From Paraburkholderia sp. CNPSo 3274 (GTDB lineage Bacteria; Pseudomonadota; Gammaproteobacteria; Burkholderiales; Burkholderiaceae), in NCBI RefSeq assembly GCF_024206475.1, contig NZ_JAMBPR010000013.1, positions 80,140-144,139 of the forward strand: a stretch of 64,000 bases of DNA. The letters are read 5' to 3'. This document shows positions 37,107 through 46,271 of this stretch, piece after piece. The notes below the pieces were generated by a model. That model saw only the letters and a program-made list of their open reading frames with translations. It was not told the DNA's origin and made no database searches. The position numbers and the translations under genes were made by a program. How positions within the stretch are numbered: the stretch's first letter is position 1; each line of letters begins with the position of its first letter.

Positions 37107-37802
37107 ATGACTCAAGACGAACTCAAGCAACTGGTCGGCCAGGCCGCCGCCGACTATGTCAATGCGAACGTGCCGGAAGGTGCCGTAATCGGCGTCGGCA
37201 CGGGCTCCACCGCGAACTGCTTCATCGACGCGCTCGCGGCGAGCAAGGGCCGTTACCGCGGCGCCGTGTCGAGCTCCGTCGCGACCACTGCGCGCCTCGA
37301 AGCGCACGGCTTCAAGATCTTCGACCTCAACGAAATCGAATCGCTGCCCGTGTACGTGGACGGCGCCGATGAAATCGACGGCGCCGGCGCCATGATCAAG
37401 GGCGGCGGCGGCGCGCTCACGCGCGAGAAGATCGTCGCTTCGGTGTCGGACGTGTTCGTCTGCATCGCCGATGCGAGCAAGCGCGTCGACGTGCTCGGCC
37501 AGTTCCCGCTGCCCATCGAAGTCGTGCCGATGGCGCGTACGGCCATCGGCCGCCGCGTGACGGCGCTCGGCGGTGTGCCGGTGCTGCGCGTGCAAAAGGA
37601 CGGCTCGCCCTTTATCACCGACAACGGCAACGAGATCCTCGACGTGAAGGGCCTGCGCATTAGCGATCCGTGCACACTCGAGGCGCATGTCAACGCATGG
37701 CCGGGCGTGGTGACGGTGGGTCTGTTCGCCGCACGCGGCGCGGACTTCTGCCTGCTCGGCGGTGAAACCGGCGTCGAGCGCATCGAATACCGCAAGGCCT
37801 GA
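37107..37802 (+). CDS. rpiA: Ribose-5-phosphate isomerase A
   Basis: Interconverts ribose 5-phosphate and ribulose 5-phosphate in the pentose phosphate pathway. 231 residues; motifs [15 protein letters not shown], the catalytic [10 protein letters not shown] and [14 protein letters not shown] are all intact. An in-frame GTG at 37044 would add 21 residues unlike the family; ATG 37107 is used. A terminator follows. Confidence 0.96.
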   Translation: MTQDELKQLVGQAAADYVNANVPEGAVIGVGTGSTANCFIDALAASKGRYRGAVSSSVATTARLEAHGFKIFDLNEIESLPVYVDGADEIDGAGAMIKGGGGALTREKIVASVSDVFVCIADASKRVDVLGQFPLPIEVVPMARTAIGRRVTALGGVPVLRVQKDGSPFITDNGNEILDVKGLRISDPCTLEAHVNAWPGVVTVGLFAARGADFCLLGGETGVERIEYRKA

Positions 37803-37814
37803 GCGGTCTCGCGC

Positions 37815-37872
37815 GAGCGGCAGGTGCAACAGGCTTCTACCTGTTTTTGCCTGTGCGCTGCCGCTCTTTTTT
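37815..37872 (+). terminator. Intrinsic terminator of rpiA
   Basis: GAGCGGCA (37815) pairs with TGCCGCTC (37859-37866) across an internal structured region, followed by six T. Confidence 0.75.
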
Positions 37873-38604
37873 CCGGCAGGCCTGCGTGGCCTGCCGAACC
37901 GAACATCGCTATTAATTATTAAAAGAACGCGATTTTCTGTTTCTGGTTGTCTGCGCATCTATCTGCTGCTTCAATTTGCCTTTCGATTTCTTTGAAAGGA
38001 AATCCCCGAATTCAAGGCCTTCGCAATTCACTACGTTGAGAACCGCACACAAAAATGCGAATGACGTAGCAATAGTCTGACTGTCTGAGATATAAATTCA
38101 CCGTCCGGCGACGTTATGCAAACAGTTCGCTAAAAGAGACGTCGAGGCGACCGGTCAGGTGAAGGGCGGCGCGCGGAAATGCGCAGCGGCTCAAGGGTTT
38201 CTGTCAGGCAGTGTGCAAGAGCTGATGGCGCACGCTGCGCGGTACACGGGGAAATAATGACAACAGCGGGTGTTAGGCGATTTGTATCGGACTACTACTC
38301 AACGGGGTCCGCGGAAAATACAGAATTCTACGGGGCATTTCTTTCCGTTCTCCGGATTTTCAATTCTGCATGACTGCCTGATTTACGCGAATGCGCAAAG
38401 GCGTTCTGCGCGCGATTCTAATCTGGTAACTCCGTTAAACGGTCTTCCCGATATCGGGCTGGTCCGCGGGGATATTCGCGCGTCGTAAATGCAGTGATTT
38501 TATCAATCTTGGAATTGAAGTCGTGTTAAATGCGCCCGCGCTATCAGGGGGAGTGCGCGCGCATTCATCCAACGTTCCCCTGCTTTATCAGGAAGACCAC
38601 AATC
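37873..38604. other. Long non-coding leader upstream of the secreted protein pair
   Basis: About 730 bases without a convincing gene. Parts (37905-38100) are AT-richer than the surroundings. Open frames around 38179-38488 lack ribosome sites and recognisable protein. The stretch probably holds the promoter and a long 5' untranslated region of the gene at 38605. A GGAAGACCACAATC ribosome site ends it. Confidence 0.5.
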
Positions 38605-39195
38605 ATGAAGAAGATTCAGGCCATTTCGCTCGCCGCCATGCTCTCTTTCGGTTCGGCCGCCGCATTTGCGGGCGGTGCGGGCGGTGTGGGCGCGCCGTCG
38701 TCCACCACATCGGCGGTGGGCGCAGCGGGCGTCGGCTTTGGCGCTTCGGCACTCACGTCGAACTCGACCTCGTCGGTCAACGGCAGCTTCACTTCGGCGT
38801 TGACGGTGCCGGGCCATATCGACGCTACGGTGTCGCAAGGCAACCAGTCGTTCTCGAACGCGAGCCTCACGTTCGGTTCGAGCTACACGACGCAAAACGG
38901 TAACTCGCAGACCTACGGCCAGACGGCTAACGGCTACGTCGGCCAGACCGGCACGACGACCACGAACCAGAATTCGTCGACGCTCGGCTTCACGAGCGCC
39001 ACGCAGTCGGGTTCGCAGAACTTCAACTCGTCGGTGATCAACACGTCGTTCGACGGTTCCAGCGGCAGCTACGGCGGCTCGGGCTTCACGTCGAACGCGA
39101 CCGCGAACGGCACCGGCACGGCCAATGCGGACGGCGGCGTCGGCATCGTCGCAGCGGGCGGTTCGGGTTCGCTCACGGGCGGCATGCACTGGTAA
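38605..39195 (+). CDS. Secreted Gly/Ser/Thr/Asn-rich protein, unknown
   Basis: A 196-residue protein with a clear Sec signal peptide (MKKIQAISLAAMLSFGSAAAFA) and a mature part made almost only of Gly, Ser, Thr, Asn, Ala and Gln, without Cys and with few charged residues. Short irregular repeats are visible (SFSNASLTFGSSYTTQNG, QTYGQTANGYVGQTG, GFTSATQSGSQNFNSS). The composition recalls surface adhesins or functional amyloid subunits, but no curli or Fap consensus is evident. It is followed 72 bases later by another secreted protein on the same strand, suggesting a secretion or assembly pair. Family not recognised. Confidence 0.75.
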   Translation: MKKIQAISLAAMLSFGSAAAFAGGAGGVGAPSSTTSAVGAAGVGFGASALTSNSTSSVNGSFTSALTVPGHIDATVSQGNQSFSNASLTFGSSYTTQNGNSQTYGQTANGYVGQTGTTTTNQNSSTLGFTSATQSGSQNFNSSVINTSFDGSSGSYGGSGFTSNATANGTGTANADGGVGIVAAGGSGSLTGGMHW

Positions 39196-39267
39196 TCCGA
39201 ACGGGTCAGCCGTTCACTAGCGCGTCGGAGAGGGGGCGCTGCCCCCTTTCCGTTCACGGAGAGAAGA

Positions 39268-39879
39268 ATGAGCAAGCTGAAACAAAAAATTGCCGTTGCC
39301 GGGGTGTTGCTGTTTGCAGGCGCCGCGTGGGCGCAAACCACGCCGACGATGACATCGGGGACCACGTCCGCGTCGAGCCAGACGAGCACCGTTTCCAATA
39401 CCGTCGTGCTGCCGAGCGGCGGTGCGTCGGACGTCACGTATCACGGCGCCTACGATGTGCGCACGACGCCCACGGTTTATGCGCCGGCCTTGACGGCCTC
39501 GGTGACCGAGACCTGCTGGGGCAGCATTTCCGCTGCGGTGTCGGTGGTGGGTGTGGGCGCGACGGCCGCGGGCACCATCAAGGATATGGACTGCAACAAG
39601 CGCCTGAATGCAGCCGTGGCATGGCGCATGGACCGCAAGGACATTGCGTTCAACATCATGTGTCAGGAAGACGACTTCCGCGAGGCTGCCGCGCTGACCG
39701 ATCATCCTTGCGGCGACAATCGCAAGGTCGCGAACAACGATGGCGCGCCCGTGCAATTGCGTAGTGCCGATACGAGCCCGGATCCGAAGGTTCAGGAGCC
39801 GACCGACCCGTTCGTGCGCGAACGCGAGCACTTGCCCGCCGTGCCGCTTGCACAGGCTCTTGTGTCTTCGGCCCATTGA
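39268..39879 (+). CDS. Secreted four-cysteine protein, unknown
   Basis: A 203-residue protein with a signal peptide (MSKLKQKIAVAGVLLFAGAAWA). The mature N-terminus is Ser/Thr-rich (TTPTMTSGTTSASSQTSTVS); the central domain (about 60-155) has four cysteines spaced so that two disulfides are likely (ETCWGS, KDMDCNKR, FNIMCQED, DHPCGDN). The C-terminus is Pro-rich and hydrophilic. A GAGAGAAG ribosome site precedes the ATG. I cannot name the family; its place behind the Gly/Ser-rich exported protein suggests a shared envelope or surface function. Confidence 0.75.
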   Translation: MSKLKQKIAVAGVLLFAGAAWAQTTPTMTSGTTSASSQTSTVSNTVVLPSGGASDVTYHGAYDVRTTPTVYAPALTASVTETCWGSISAAVSVVGVGATAAGTIKDMDCNKRLNAAVAWRMDRKDIAFNIMCQEDDFREAAALTDHPCGDNRKVANNDGAPVQLRSADTSPDPKVQEPTDPFVREREHLPAVPLAQALVSSAH

Positions 39880-40114
39880 GTCCCGCAAGGCTGAAGAGAA
39901 GAGGGCGCGCTCCTGTTCTCTCCAGCTATCCCGGCGAGATACGATCGATTCGGTATCCTATGTTCCTGTTTCCTTCGACCTTGCCTGACTGATCGCGCGA
40001 TGGCGCAGGAAAAGTGAGCGGGCGCGCAAAAGCGTGCCGCCACGGGCACGCTTTGTTCTGGGACGACGCAGCGGCGAACTCGCGCGCGGAACGCACACGC
40101 GCGCGATTACGCGC

Positions 40115-40849
40115 TCACGCTACCGTTTCCGCCTGATGCAGGCGCGGCAGCAACCGGTCGAATTCGCGGCGCACGAGCCCGTAGCACTCGCAGGCGCGGG
40201 CTTCGAGGCCCTCACGATCGAGCACGCGGATATGGCCGCGGCTGTGATGGATCAGGCCTTCGTCGTGCAGCTTGCCGGCTGCTTCGGTAATGCCTTCGCG
40301 GCGCACGCCGAGCATGTCGGCGATCAGCTGCTGCGTGACGCTGAGATCGTTGGAAGCCACGCGGTCCACTTCGATCAGAAGCCAGCGGCACAGTTGCTTG
40401 CTGAGCGAGTGGTGACGATTGCACGCGGCGGTCTGTGCAACCTGCGTGAGCAGCGCGTGCATATAGAGCAGCATGAGGCGGCGCAGGAAGTCCGAGCGCG
40501 CGAATTGTTGCTTGAGGGCTTGCGCGCTCATGCGATAGGCGAAGCCCGCGCATTGCACCTGCACGCGGTTCGGCATCGTTTCGCCGCCCGTGAGCACGGG
40601 CACGCCCGTCATGCCTTCGCGGCCGACCGCCGCGATTTCGACTGAGCTGCCGTCTTCCATCGTCGAGAGCAGCGAGACGATCGCGGTAGTCGGAAAGTAC
40701 ACGTGATGAATGCGCTGGCCGGAATCGCAGATCAACTGTTCGGTGCGCAGATGAACGAGTTCGAGGTGCGGGGCGAGAGTCTGCCATTCATGCGACGGGA
40801 GGGCGCCCAGCAAATGGTTGCCGTGAAGATCGGATTGAAGGGTTAACAT
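40115..40849 (-). CDS. Crp/Fnr-family transcriptional regulator
   Basis: A 244-residue regulator: an N-terminal cyclic-nucleotide-binding-like beta barrel (about 12-130, LRTEQLICDSGQRIHHVYFPTTAIVSLL, GREGMTGVPVLTGG), a long dimer helix, and a C-terminal winged helix (about 160-225, VTQQLIADMLGVRREGITEAAGKLHDEGLI). No FNR-type cysteine cluster is seen at the N-terminus, so iron-sulfur sensing is unlikely; the cAMP-site Arg/Glu are not obvious either. GAGGACCAGTC precedes the ATG at 40849. The gene points away from manC. Confidence 0.88.
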   Translation of the reverse strand: MLTLQSDLHGNHLLGALPSHEWQTLAPHLELVHLRTEQLICDSGQRIHHVYFPTTAIVSLLSTMEDGSSVEIAAVGREGMTGVPVLTGGETMPNRVQVQCAGFAYRMSAQALKQQFARSDFLRRLMLLYMHALLTQVAQTAACNRHHSLSKQLCRWLLIEVDRVASNDLSVTQQLIADMLGVRREGITEAAGKLHDEGLIHHSRGHIRVLDREGLEARACECYGLVRREFDRLLPRLHQAETVA

Positions 40850-41598
40850 GACTGGTCCTCGTGCGAAGCGGCGCGAGCCGCCTCCTGTTTTTTGATTCCG
40901 TTCGCCGAACTCGTTGTTGTCTGCCGTTTCCCGTGCGGCTTTTGTGTTCGTCGTGCCGGCCCCATAGTCCCGCTTGTTCGTGCTTGTTCGTGCCTGGTCC
41001 CACTCGCCCGCGCTTGCGTGCGCGGCATCGTTCGTCCGCATCAGCGCTCGTGTGGCGATCTCTCTTTAGCAGGGTGTGTGCCAGCCGGTGCGGAATCACG
41101 CATTCAAGCGGCTGAGCGCGAGGCGGCCATGCGGCAGCGCGGCGTAACGCCGCATTTTTGTTTCAGTTTTGTACGGCGAATATGCGGGCCGTCGCGCTGC
41201 GCACCACCCTTTTGAAAGCAGTAAGCCAATGATTTGATTGAATTATTTCCGCTTGCGACAGGGGAATTCAAAAATGGCTCCTGGTTGAAACATGCATCCG
41301 GGGCGACTCGGGCAGCGACCCAAAAAACAAGCGTTTTTGATTCAGTTCTGTTGCAGCGCAGACGCAGCCGCGTGAGCAGCTTTGCCGTGCGCTCGCCAGC
41401 GCGCATGCGGTCAGTGTGGGTATGCGTACAGATTGGTATGCCGAGGTTTGCTCCAATGAGGTCCGTAAAAAGTCTCAAAGCTTTTTGAGGCTGGAGAGGT
41501 CCGGGAGGCGCGTGACGCTTCGGCCGAGCCCGCCGGCAGGCAGGCAGGCCCGGCGTTCGTCGACGTGGCCCGACGTATTTCAACGGGGAGCTCACTGC
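40850..41598. other. Long intergenic region between the Crp/Fnr gene and manC, with orphan hairpins
   Basis: About 750 bases with no convincing gene. A hairpin near 40875 (GCGGC/GCCGC, then CTCCTG and six T) and another at 41138-41160 (GCGGCG-TAA-CGCCGC then ATTTTTG) read as plus-strand terminators, yet no plus-strand gene precedes them. An unannotated small RNA is possible. The manC ribosome site (GGGGAGCTCACTGC) ends the stretch. Confidence 0.45.
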
Positions 41599-43152
41599 AT
41601 GAATCAGCTCGTGACGCCTGCCGGCTTGATCGCGGCAGCCAATGAACCCGAAGTCGCGCTCATCGTTCAACCCGTGGTGCTGGCCGGGGGCTCGGGCACA
41701 CGGCTTTGGCCGCTCTCGCGCGAGCATTGCCCGAAACAGCTGATCGATCTTCTCGACGGCGAGTCGCTGCTCGAAGCCACGATGCGGCGGCTCGACGGGG
41801 TGTATGCCAAGGCGGGCGCGGCAATCCGTAAGGCCGCGCCTGTCGTCGTGAGCAGCGAGGAACTGCGGCTCATGACCGTCGACCGGCTCGGCCGCAGCGG
41901 CACGCCCGCTCGCGTCGTACTCGAACCGGTTGCGCGCAACACGGCGCCTGCGCTGACTGTGGCGGCGCTGGCGGCGCGCGCCGGGCACGAGGCGGCACTT
42001 GCCCGCGAAGGCTCGGGTGCCGTTTGCGACAGCGACCCCGTGCTCATCGCCATGCCGGCGGACCACCTGATCGCGGACCGCGCGGCGTTTGCCGCCGCGC
42101 TCGAAGAAGCGGTCGGGTACGCGGCGCGTGGCGCGATCGTCACGCTGGGCGTGCCGCCGCAGCGCGCGGAGACCGGCTACGGGTACATCGGCGCGGGGGC
42201 GGCGCTCGGCGCTGGCGGCGCGCGCGTGATCGAGCGCTTCGTGGAAAAGCCCGGCGCCGAACTCGCGGCGAGTTACGTGGCCTCGGGCGACTACCTCTGG
42301 AATAGCGGCATTTTCGTGGTGCGCGCATCGGTCTGGCTCGCCGCGATCGCGCATTGCCGGCCGGCTATCGCGGCGCAATGCGCGGCGGCGTTCGAGGCGG
42401 CCGCAATCGACGCCGACGGCACCGTGCATCTCGATGCCGCGGCGCTCGCCGCGTGCCCGTCCGATTCCATCGACTACGCGGTGATGGAGTCGCTGGGCGC
42501 CAACGCGCGGCTCGCGGGCGTGGTCGTGCCGCTCGTGGCCGGCTGGTCCGACGTGGGAGCGTGGGACGCGGTGTGGCAGGTGTCGAACAAGGACGAGAGC
42601 GGCAACGTGGCCCGCGGGCGCGTGATGTTCGAAGACGTGACCGACACGTTCGCGCATTCGGACGGACGGCTCGTGGCCTGCGTGGGCGTGCACGGTGTGG
42701 TGGTAGTCGAAACGGCCGACGCAGTCCTCGTCGCGGCGAGGGATCGCGTGCAGGACGTGAAGGCGATCGTGGGCAAGCTCAGGCAGGAGCGCAGCGCGGT
42801 CGCGCAGCATCACCGGCGCGTGGAGCGGCCGTGGGGCTGCTACGACTCGCTCGATCAGGGCGAACGCTTCCAGGTCAAGCGCATCGTCGTGAAGCCGGGT
42901 GGCCGGCTGTCGCTGCAGATGCATCATCACCGCGCGGAGCACTGGACCGTGGTGCGCGGCACGGCGCGCGTCACGCGCGGAGAAGAGGTTTTCCTGCTTG
43001 CGGAGAACGAATCGACCTACATTCCGCTAGGCGTAAAGCACCGGCTGGAGAATCCGGGCAAGACGCCGCTCGAGATCATCGAGGTGCAGTCGGGCGGTTA
43101 TCTGGGCGAAGACGATATCGTGCGCTTCGACGATGAGTACGGCCGGATATAA
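41599..43152 (+). CDS. manC: Mannose-1-phosphate guanylyltransferase/mannose-6-phosphate isomerase
   Basis: Bifunctional type II enzyme making GDP-mannose for exopolysaccharide and LPS. The 517-residue protein has the nucleotidyltransferase domain (about 25-320) with the signature VLAGGSGTRLWPLSREHCPKQ and FVEKPGAELA, and a C-terminal cupin isomerase domain (about 380-510) with RPWGCYDSLDQGERFQVKRI and LQMHHHRAEHWTVVRGTA. The start at 41599 has a GGGGAG ribosome site; the longer in-frame start is unlikely. No polysaccharide genes are next to it here, so it stands alone. Confidence 0.95.
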   Translation: MNQLVTPAGLIAAANEPEVALIVQPVVLAGGSGTRLWPLSREHCPKQLIDLLDGESLLEATMRRLDGVYAKAGAAIRKAAPVVVSSEELRLMTVDRLGRSGTPARVVLEPVARNTAPALTVAALAARAGHEAALAREGSGAVCDSDPVLIAMPADHLIADRAAFAAALEEAVGYAARGAIVTLGVPPQRAETGYGYIGAGAALGAGGARVIERFVEKPGAELAASYVASGDYLWNSGIFVVRASVWLAAIAHCRPAIAAQCAAAFEAAAIDADGTVHLDAAALAACPSDSIDYAVMESLGANARLAGVVVPLVAGWSDVGAWDAVWQVSNKDESGNVARGRVMFEDVTDTFAHSDGRLVACVGVHGVVVVETADAVLVAARDRVQDVKAIVGKLRQERSAVAQHHRRVERPWGCYDSLDQGERFQVKRIVVKPGGRLSLQMHHHRAEHWTVVRGTARVTRGEEVFLLAENESTYIPLGVKHRLENPGKTPLEIIEVQSGGYLGEDDIVRFDDEYGRI

Positions 43153-43530
43153 CGTTGAATAAGCACAACGTTGAAAATCACGACGTTGGGCCGCGCGCGA
43201 AAAGCGTGCGCAGACGAAACATGCGCGCCGGCATCCCTGCATATGCACAGCCAGGGACTGCCGATTGATCTGAAGCCAATTGAAAGCGTGTCGATTGAAG
43301 TAAGTGGGCGATTCATACGATCGCCTTACAAAAACAGCAGCGCAAGGGCCGACGTAACACGCGTAAATACGAACAAGATGCGTGCGCGCAAGCATCATGT
43401 CAGGAGATATCCTGGCTGGCGAATTATGCGAAGCGCATGGCAACGTAACACCTAAGTTCGACGACGCACGAGGGCCCGCGCAGTATCCGGCAAACATGGG
43501 CGATAACGCCCACATCGGGGGGGTAGGGTC
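43153..43530. other. Gap upstream of the second GntR gene, with palindrome
   Basis: No gene is seen. A palindrome GGCGAT-7-ATCGCC at 43307-43325, flanked by TAAG and TTA, could be an operator for the GntR protein encoded at 43531. Upstream of the ATG is GGGGGGTAGGGTC. Confidence 0.4.
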
Positions 43531-44250
43531 ATGGAACTGGGGAACAAGGAACGCTCGCTCGTCAGCAAGGTGATGGACGGGCTGATTGCAGGCATCGTCG
43601 AGGAGCGGTATGGCGCAGTGCTGCCACCGCAGGACATCCTCTCAAAGGAGTTCGACGTGAGCCGCACGGTGATGCGCGAGGCGCTCTCCATGCTGCTCGC
43701 GCGTCACATGCTCGACGTGCGGCCGAAAATAGGTACGCGCATCCGGCCCATGCGCGACTGGCGCATGATCGACGAGGACGTCGTGAACTGGCGTTTCCGT
43801 TCGAAACCGGACAAGACGTTTTTGCGCGACGTGATCGAATTTCGCGGCCTGATCGAACCGGCGGCCTGCGCGCTCGCGGCCACGCGCGCGAGCGCGGCGG
43901 AGATTGCCGGCATTCGCGAGGCGTTCGAGGCGCTGCGCCAGACGAGCACCGACGATCCGAATTTCCAGACCGCCGACGCGCTTCTGCACACGCGCATCCT
44001 CGCGGCGAGCGGGAATCAGTTTTATCAGCAGATGGCGGCGATCATTCGCGGCGCGCTCTCGCTCGTGAATCCGATTCTCAACACGCGTGACGGCGGCTGG
44101 AACAACGTCGTAGCAGCGCATGGGCGCATCGTCGAAGCGATCGAGCGTCGCGCGCCGAAAGAGGCCGAAGCGGCCGCGCTCGCGATGATCGAATACACTG
44201 CCGACGAACTTACTCGCGCGCTCGCGCCCGAGGCGTTGGAGCAGCGCTAA
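43531..44250 (+). CDS. GntR/FCD-family transcriptional regulator
   Basis: A 239-residue FadR-type regulator: winged helix at about 8-75 (LVSKVMDGLIAGIVEERYGAVLPPQDILSKEF, DVSRTVMREALSMLLARHMLDVRPKIGTRI) and an FCD domain (about 95-230) with metal-binding-type residues in EFRGLIEPAACALAA, HTRILAASGNQFY and AAHGRIVEAIE. Such proteins often respond to sugar acids. It lies directly upstream of a Gfo/Idh/MocA oxidoreductase and may control it. A long inverted repeat follows the gene. Confidence 0.88.
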   Translation: MELGNKERSLVSKVMDGLIAGIVEERYGAVLPPQDILSKEFDVSRTVMREALSMLLARHMLDVRPKIGTRIRPMRDWRMIDEDVVNWRFRSKPDKTFLRDVIEFRGLIEPAACALAATRASAAEIAGIREAFEALRQTSTDDPNFQTADALLHTRILAASGNQFYQQMAAIIRGALSLVNPILNTRDGGWNNVVAAHGRIVEAIERRAPKEAEAAALAMIEYTADELTRALAPEALEQR

Positions 44251-44270
44251 GGCCGTTCGCAGCGTCGCTT

Positions 44271-44313
44271 CGCTCGCGTCAATCCGCTCGCTGCGCGCGG
44301 ATTGACGCGAGCG
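44271..44313 (+). terminator. 17-bp perfect hairpin after the GntR gene
   Basis: CGCTCGCGTCAATCCGC and its exact complement surround a 9-base loop. There is no T-tract, but the stem is long and lies 20 bases after the stop. Confidence 0.55.
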
Positions 44314-44370
44314 CATTGCGGCGCGCTGCGCGGGCCGGTATCGTGCGTGTCTTTGGGTGCGCCGCGCGTG

Positions 44371-44387
44371 ACGTACGTGTCGTACGT
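44371..44387. promoter_or_regulatory. Palindrome upstream of the Gfo/Idh oxidoreductase gene
   Basis: ACGTACG-TGT-CGTACGT has perfect 7-base arms around 3 bases, 41 bases before the ATG. It is a candidate operator for the adjacent GntR protein. Confidence 0.45.
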
Positions 44388-44428
44388 TATGCGGCGGCCC
44401 TTGACCTCACAGCCGGAGCACGCAGCAC

Positions 44429-45406
44429 ATGAGCGAAACACAAACGATACGTTGGGGCATCGTCGGCGCGGGCCGCATTGCGCACCGCTTCGCGCAGGGC
44501 GTCGCGCACGTGCCGCATGCACGCGTCGAAGCGGTCTGGTCGCGGCGCGCGGCAACTGCGCAGGCGCTTGCCGCTTCCTGCGGCGCGAAGGCGTGCGAAA
44601 GCGTGGATGCGCTCTTCGCGAGCGGCATCGACGCCGTGTATATCGCGACGATGCAGGACAGCCACGCCCAATACGCCATTGCCGCGCTCGAAGCCGGCCT
44701 GCCCGTGCTGTGCGAAAAGCCCGCCACCGTAAATGGCGCGCAGTTCGAACGCGTCCTCGACGCGGCGCGCCGCGCGCAACGCCTCTTCATGGAGGCGATG
44801 AAGCCGCCGTTTTATCCCCTCTATCGAAAGTTGCGCGCGCAACTAGATGCCGATCCCATCGGACCGGTCGGTCTCGTGCGCGCGGGTTGTTCGGTGGCCA
44901 GCGTGCCCGCCGACCATCCCTCGCTTTCGTTCGAGCAAGCGGGCGGGGCGCTGCTCGACATCGGCGTGTACGAAATGTTTCTTGCCGTCGACTGGCTCGG
45001 CGCGCCGCGCGAGGTGCAGACCGTCGGGCGTCTTGGCTCGACTGGCGTAGATACCTTCGCGAGTCTGAACTGCCAGCATGAGCGCGGCATCGCGCAGTTG
45101 TTCTGCGGGCTCGATCTGCACGGCTATGGCGACGCGCTGCTGGCGGGGCCGCTCGGCAACGTGACGATACACGCGAACTGGTGGAATCCGGCGCGCGCGT
45201 CGGTGCGTTATGTGGATGGCCGCGTCGTCGAACTCGACGAGCCGTTCGAGGGCGGCGGCCTCAACTACGAGACGGCGCACTTCTGCGAGCTGCTGCGCGC
45301 GGGCGCGCTCGAAAGCCCGGTGATGACGCACGACACCTCGCGCCGCATGCTCGCCGTGGCCGACGCCGCACGAGCGGCACTCGGACTGCGTTTCCCCTGC
45401 GAGTGA
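44429..45406 (+). CDS. Gfo/Idh/MocA-family oxidoreductase
   Basis: A 325-residue NAD(P)-dependent dehydrogenase. N-terminal Rossmann fold with IVGAGRIAHRFAQGV, the catalytic lysine in the CEKPATVNG motif near residue 98, and a C-terminal alpha/beta domain with SFEQAGGALLDIGVYEM, which carries typical family residues. Members act on sugars, inositols or dihydrodiols; the substrate cannot be read here. Placed behind a GntR regulator gene. Confidence 0.9.
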   Translation: MSETQTIRWGIVGAGRIAHRFAQGVAHVPHARVEAVWSRRAATAQALAASCGAKACESVDALFASGIDAVYIATMQDSHAQYAIAALEAGLPVLCEKPATVNGAQFERVLDAARRAQRLFMEAMKPPFYPLYRKLRAQLDADPIGPVGLVRAGCSVASVPADHPSLSFEQAGGALLDIGVYEMFLAVDWLGAPREVQTVGRLGSTGVDTFASLNCQHERGIAQLFCGLDLHGYGDALLAGPLGNVTIHANWWNPARASVRYVDGRVVELDEPFEGGGLNYETAHFCELLRAGALESPVMTHDTSRRMLAVADAARAALGLRFPCE

Positions 45407-45489
45407 CAAACCCGGTAGCGGCCCGAAAGCGACACGGCCCGCATGTGCGGCCCGTGTATGAAAACGCGCGCGAGGTCAGGGACGTAAAG

Positions 45490-46149
45490 TCAGTGGCGTG
45501 AAGGCAGCGCGAGGCGCCTTTCGTACCAGTGCTGCACCCATTCGAGCACCTGGCAGAGCACCCAGTACACGGCGGCGGCCGCGAGATAGAGCGGCAGCGG
45601 CTGATACGTCGAAGCGATGATTTCCTGCGCGCTGCGCAGCAGTTCCGTCACGGTGATGACCGAAACGAGCGACGTGTCCTTGATGAGGCTGATGAGACTG
45701 TTCGAGAGACTCGGCACGGCGATGCGCAACGCCTGCGGCGCGATCACGTAGCGCAGCGTCTGCGTGCGCGAGAGGCCGAGGCTATAGGCCGCGAGCCACT
45801 GTCCGCTATGAATGCCGAGAATCGCGCCACGCATGCTCTCCGAGAGATACGCCGCCACGTTCGCGGAAAGCGCGATCACGCCTGCGGGCGTCGGGTCGAG
45901 CGAGATGCCGACGCTCGGCAATCCGTAATAAATGACGAAGATCTGCACGAGCAGCGGCGTGCCGCGCATCAGGCTCACATACACGCGCGCGATGAACACG
46001 AGCGCGCGGTTCGAGCTGATGCCCATGAGCGCGAGCACGGCACCGCCGATGAGCCCGAAGATCATCGAAAGCACGGCGAACTTGACCGTCAGCACCGCGC
46101 CCTGTGCGAGCACCGGCAGCGACTGGATGATGAGCGTATAGATGGGCAT
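45490..46149 (-). CDS. Polar amino acid (cystine-type) ABC transporter permease
   Basis: A 219-residue inner-membrane permease of the HisM/YecS class with about five helices. The ABC-interaction EAA-type loop reads AAYSLGLSRTQTLRYVIAPQALRIAVPSLSNSL. It resembles the permease of the cystine system, matching the adjacent FliY-like binding protein. The start at 46149 has no strong ribosome site. No ATPase gene follows: the next gene downstream is the convergent oxidoreductase, so an ATP-binding subunit must come from elsewhere. Confidence 0.9.
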   Translation of the reverse strand: MPIYTLIIQSLPVLAQGAVLTVKFAVLSMIFGLIGGAVLALMGISSNRALVFIARVYVSLMRGTPLLVQIFVIYYGLPSVGISLDPTPAGVIALSANVAAYLSESMRGAILGIHSGQWLAAYSLGLSRTQTLRYVIAPQALRIAVPSLSNSLISLIKDTSLVSVITVTELLRSAQEIIASTYQPLPLYLAAAAVYWVLCQVLEWVQHWYERRLALPSRH

Positions 46150-46199
46150 GGGCGTAGGTATCGAATTGAAGTGGCGCGTTTTGCAATGGACGCACATGC

Positions 46200-46233
46200 G
46201 CGAAGGGCGGCATCGTGCGATGCCGCCCTTCGC
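46200..46233 (-). terminator. Perfect hairpin between binding protein and permease genes
   Basis: GCGAAGGGCGGCATCG and its exact complement form a 16-bp stem with a 2-base loop in the 122-base gap. No T-tract. It probably stabilises the upstream mRNA end or attenuates read-through so that the binding protein is made in excess. Confidence 0.7.
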
Positions 46234-46271
46234 GTCAGCCGGACTGTGCGGCGCTCTGGATCATTGCCGGA

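Noticed and set aside
38179..38488. Short plus-strand ORFs before the secreted protein pair
   Set aside because: No ribosome sites, no recognisable protein and no stable composition; kept as non-coding.
41104..42942. 612-codon minus-strand ORF opposite manC
   Set aside because: Shadow of manC on the other strand with His/Arg-rich composition; no ribosome site or motif.
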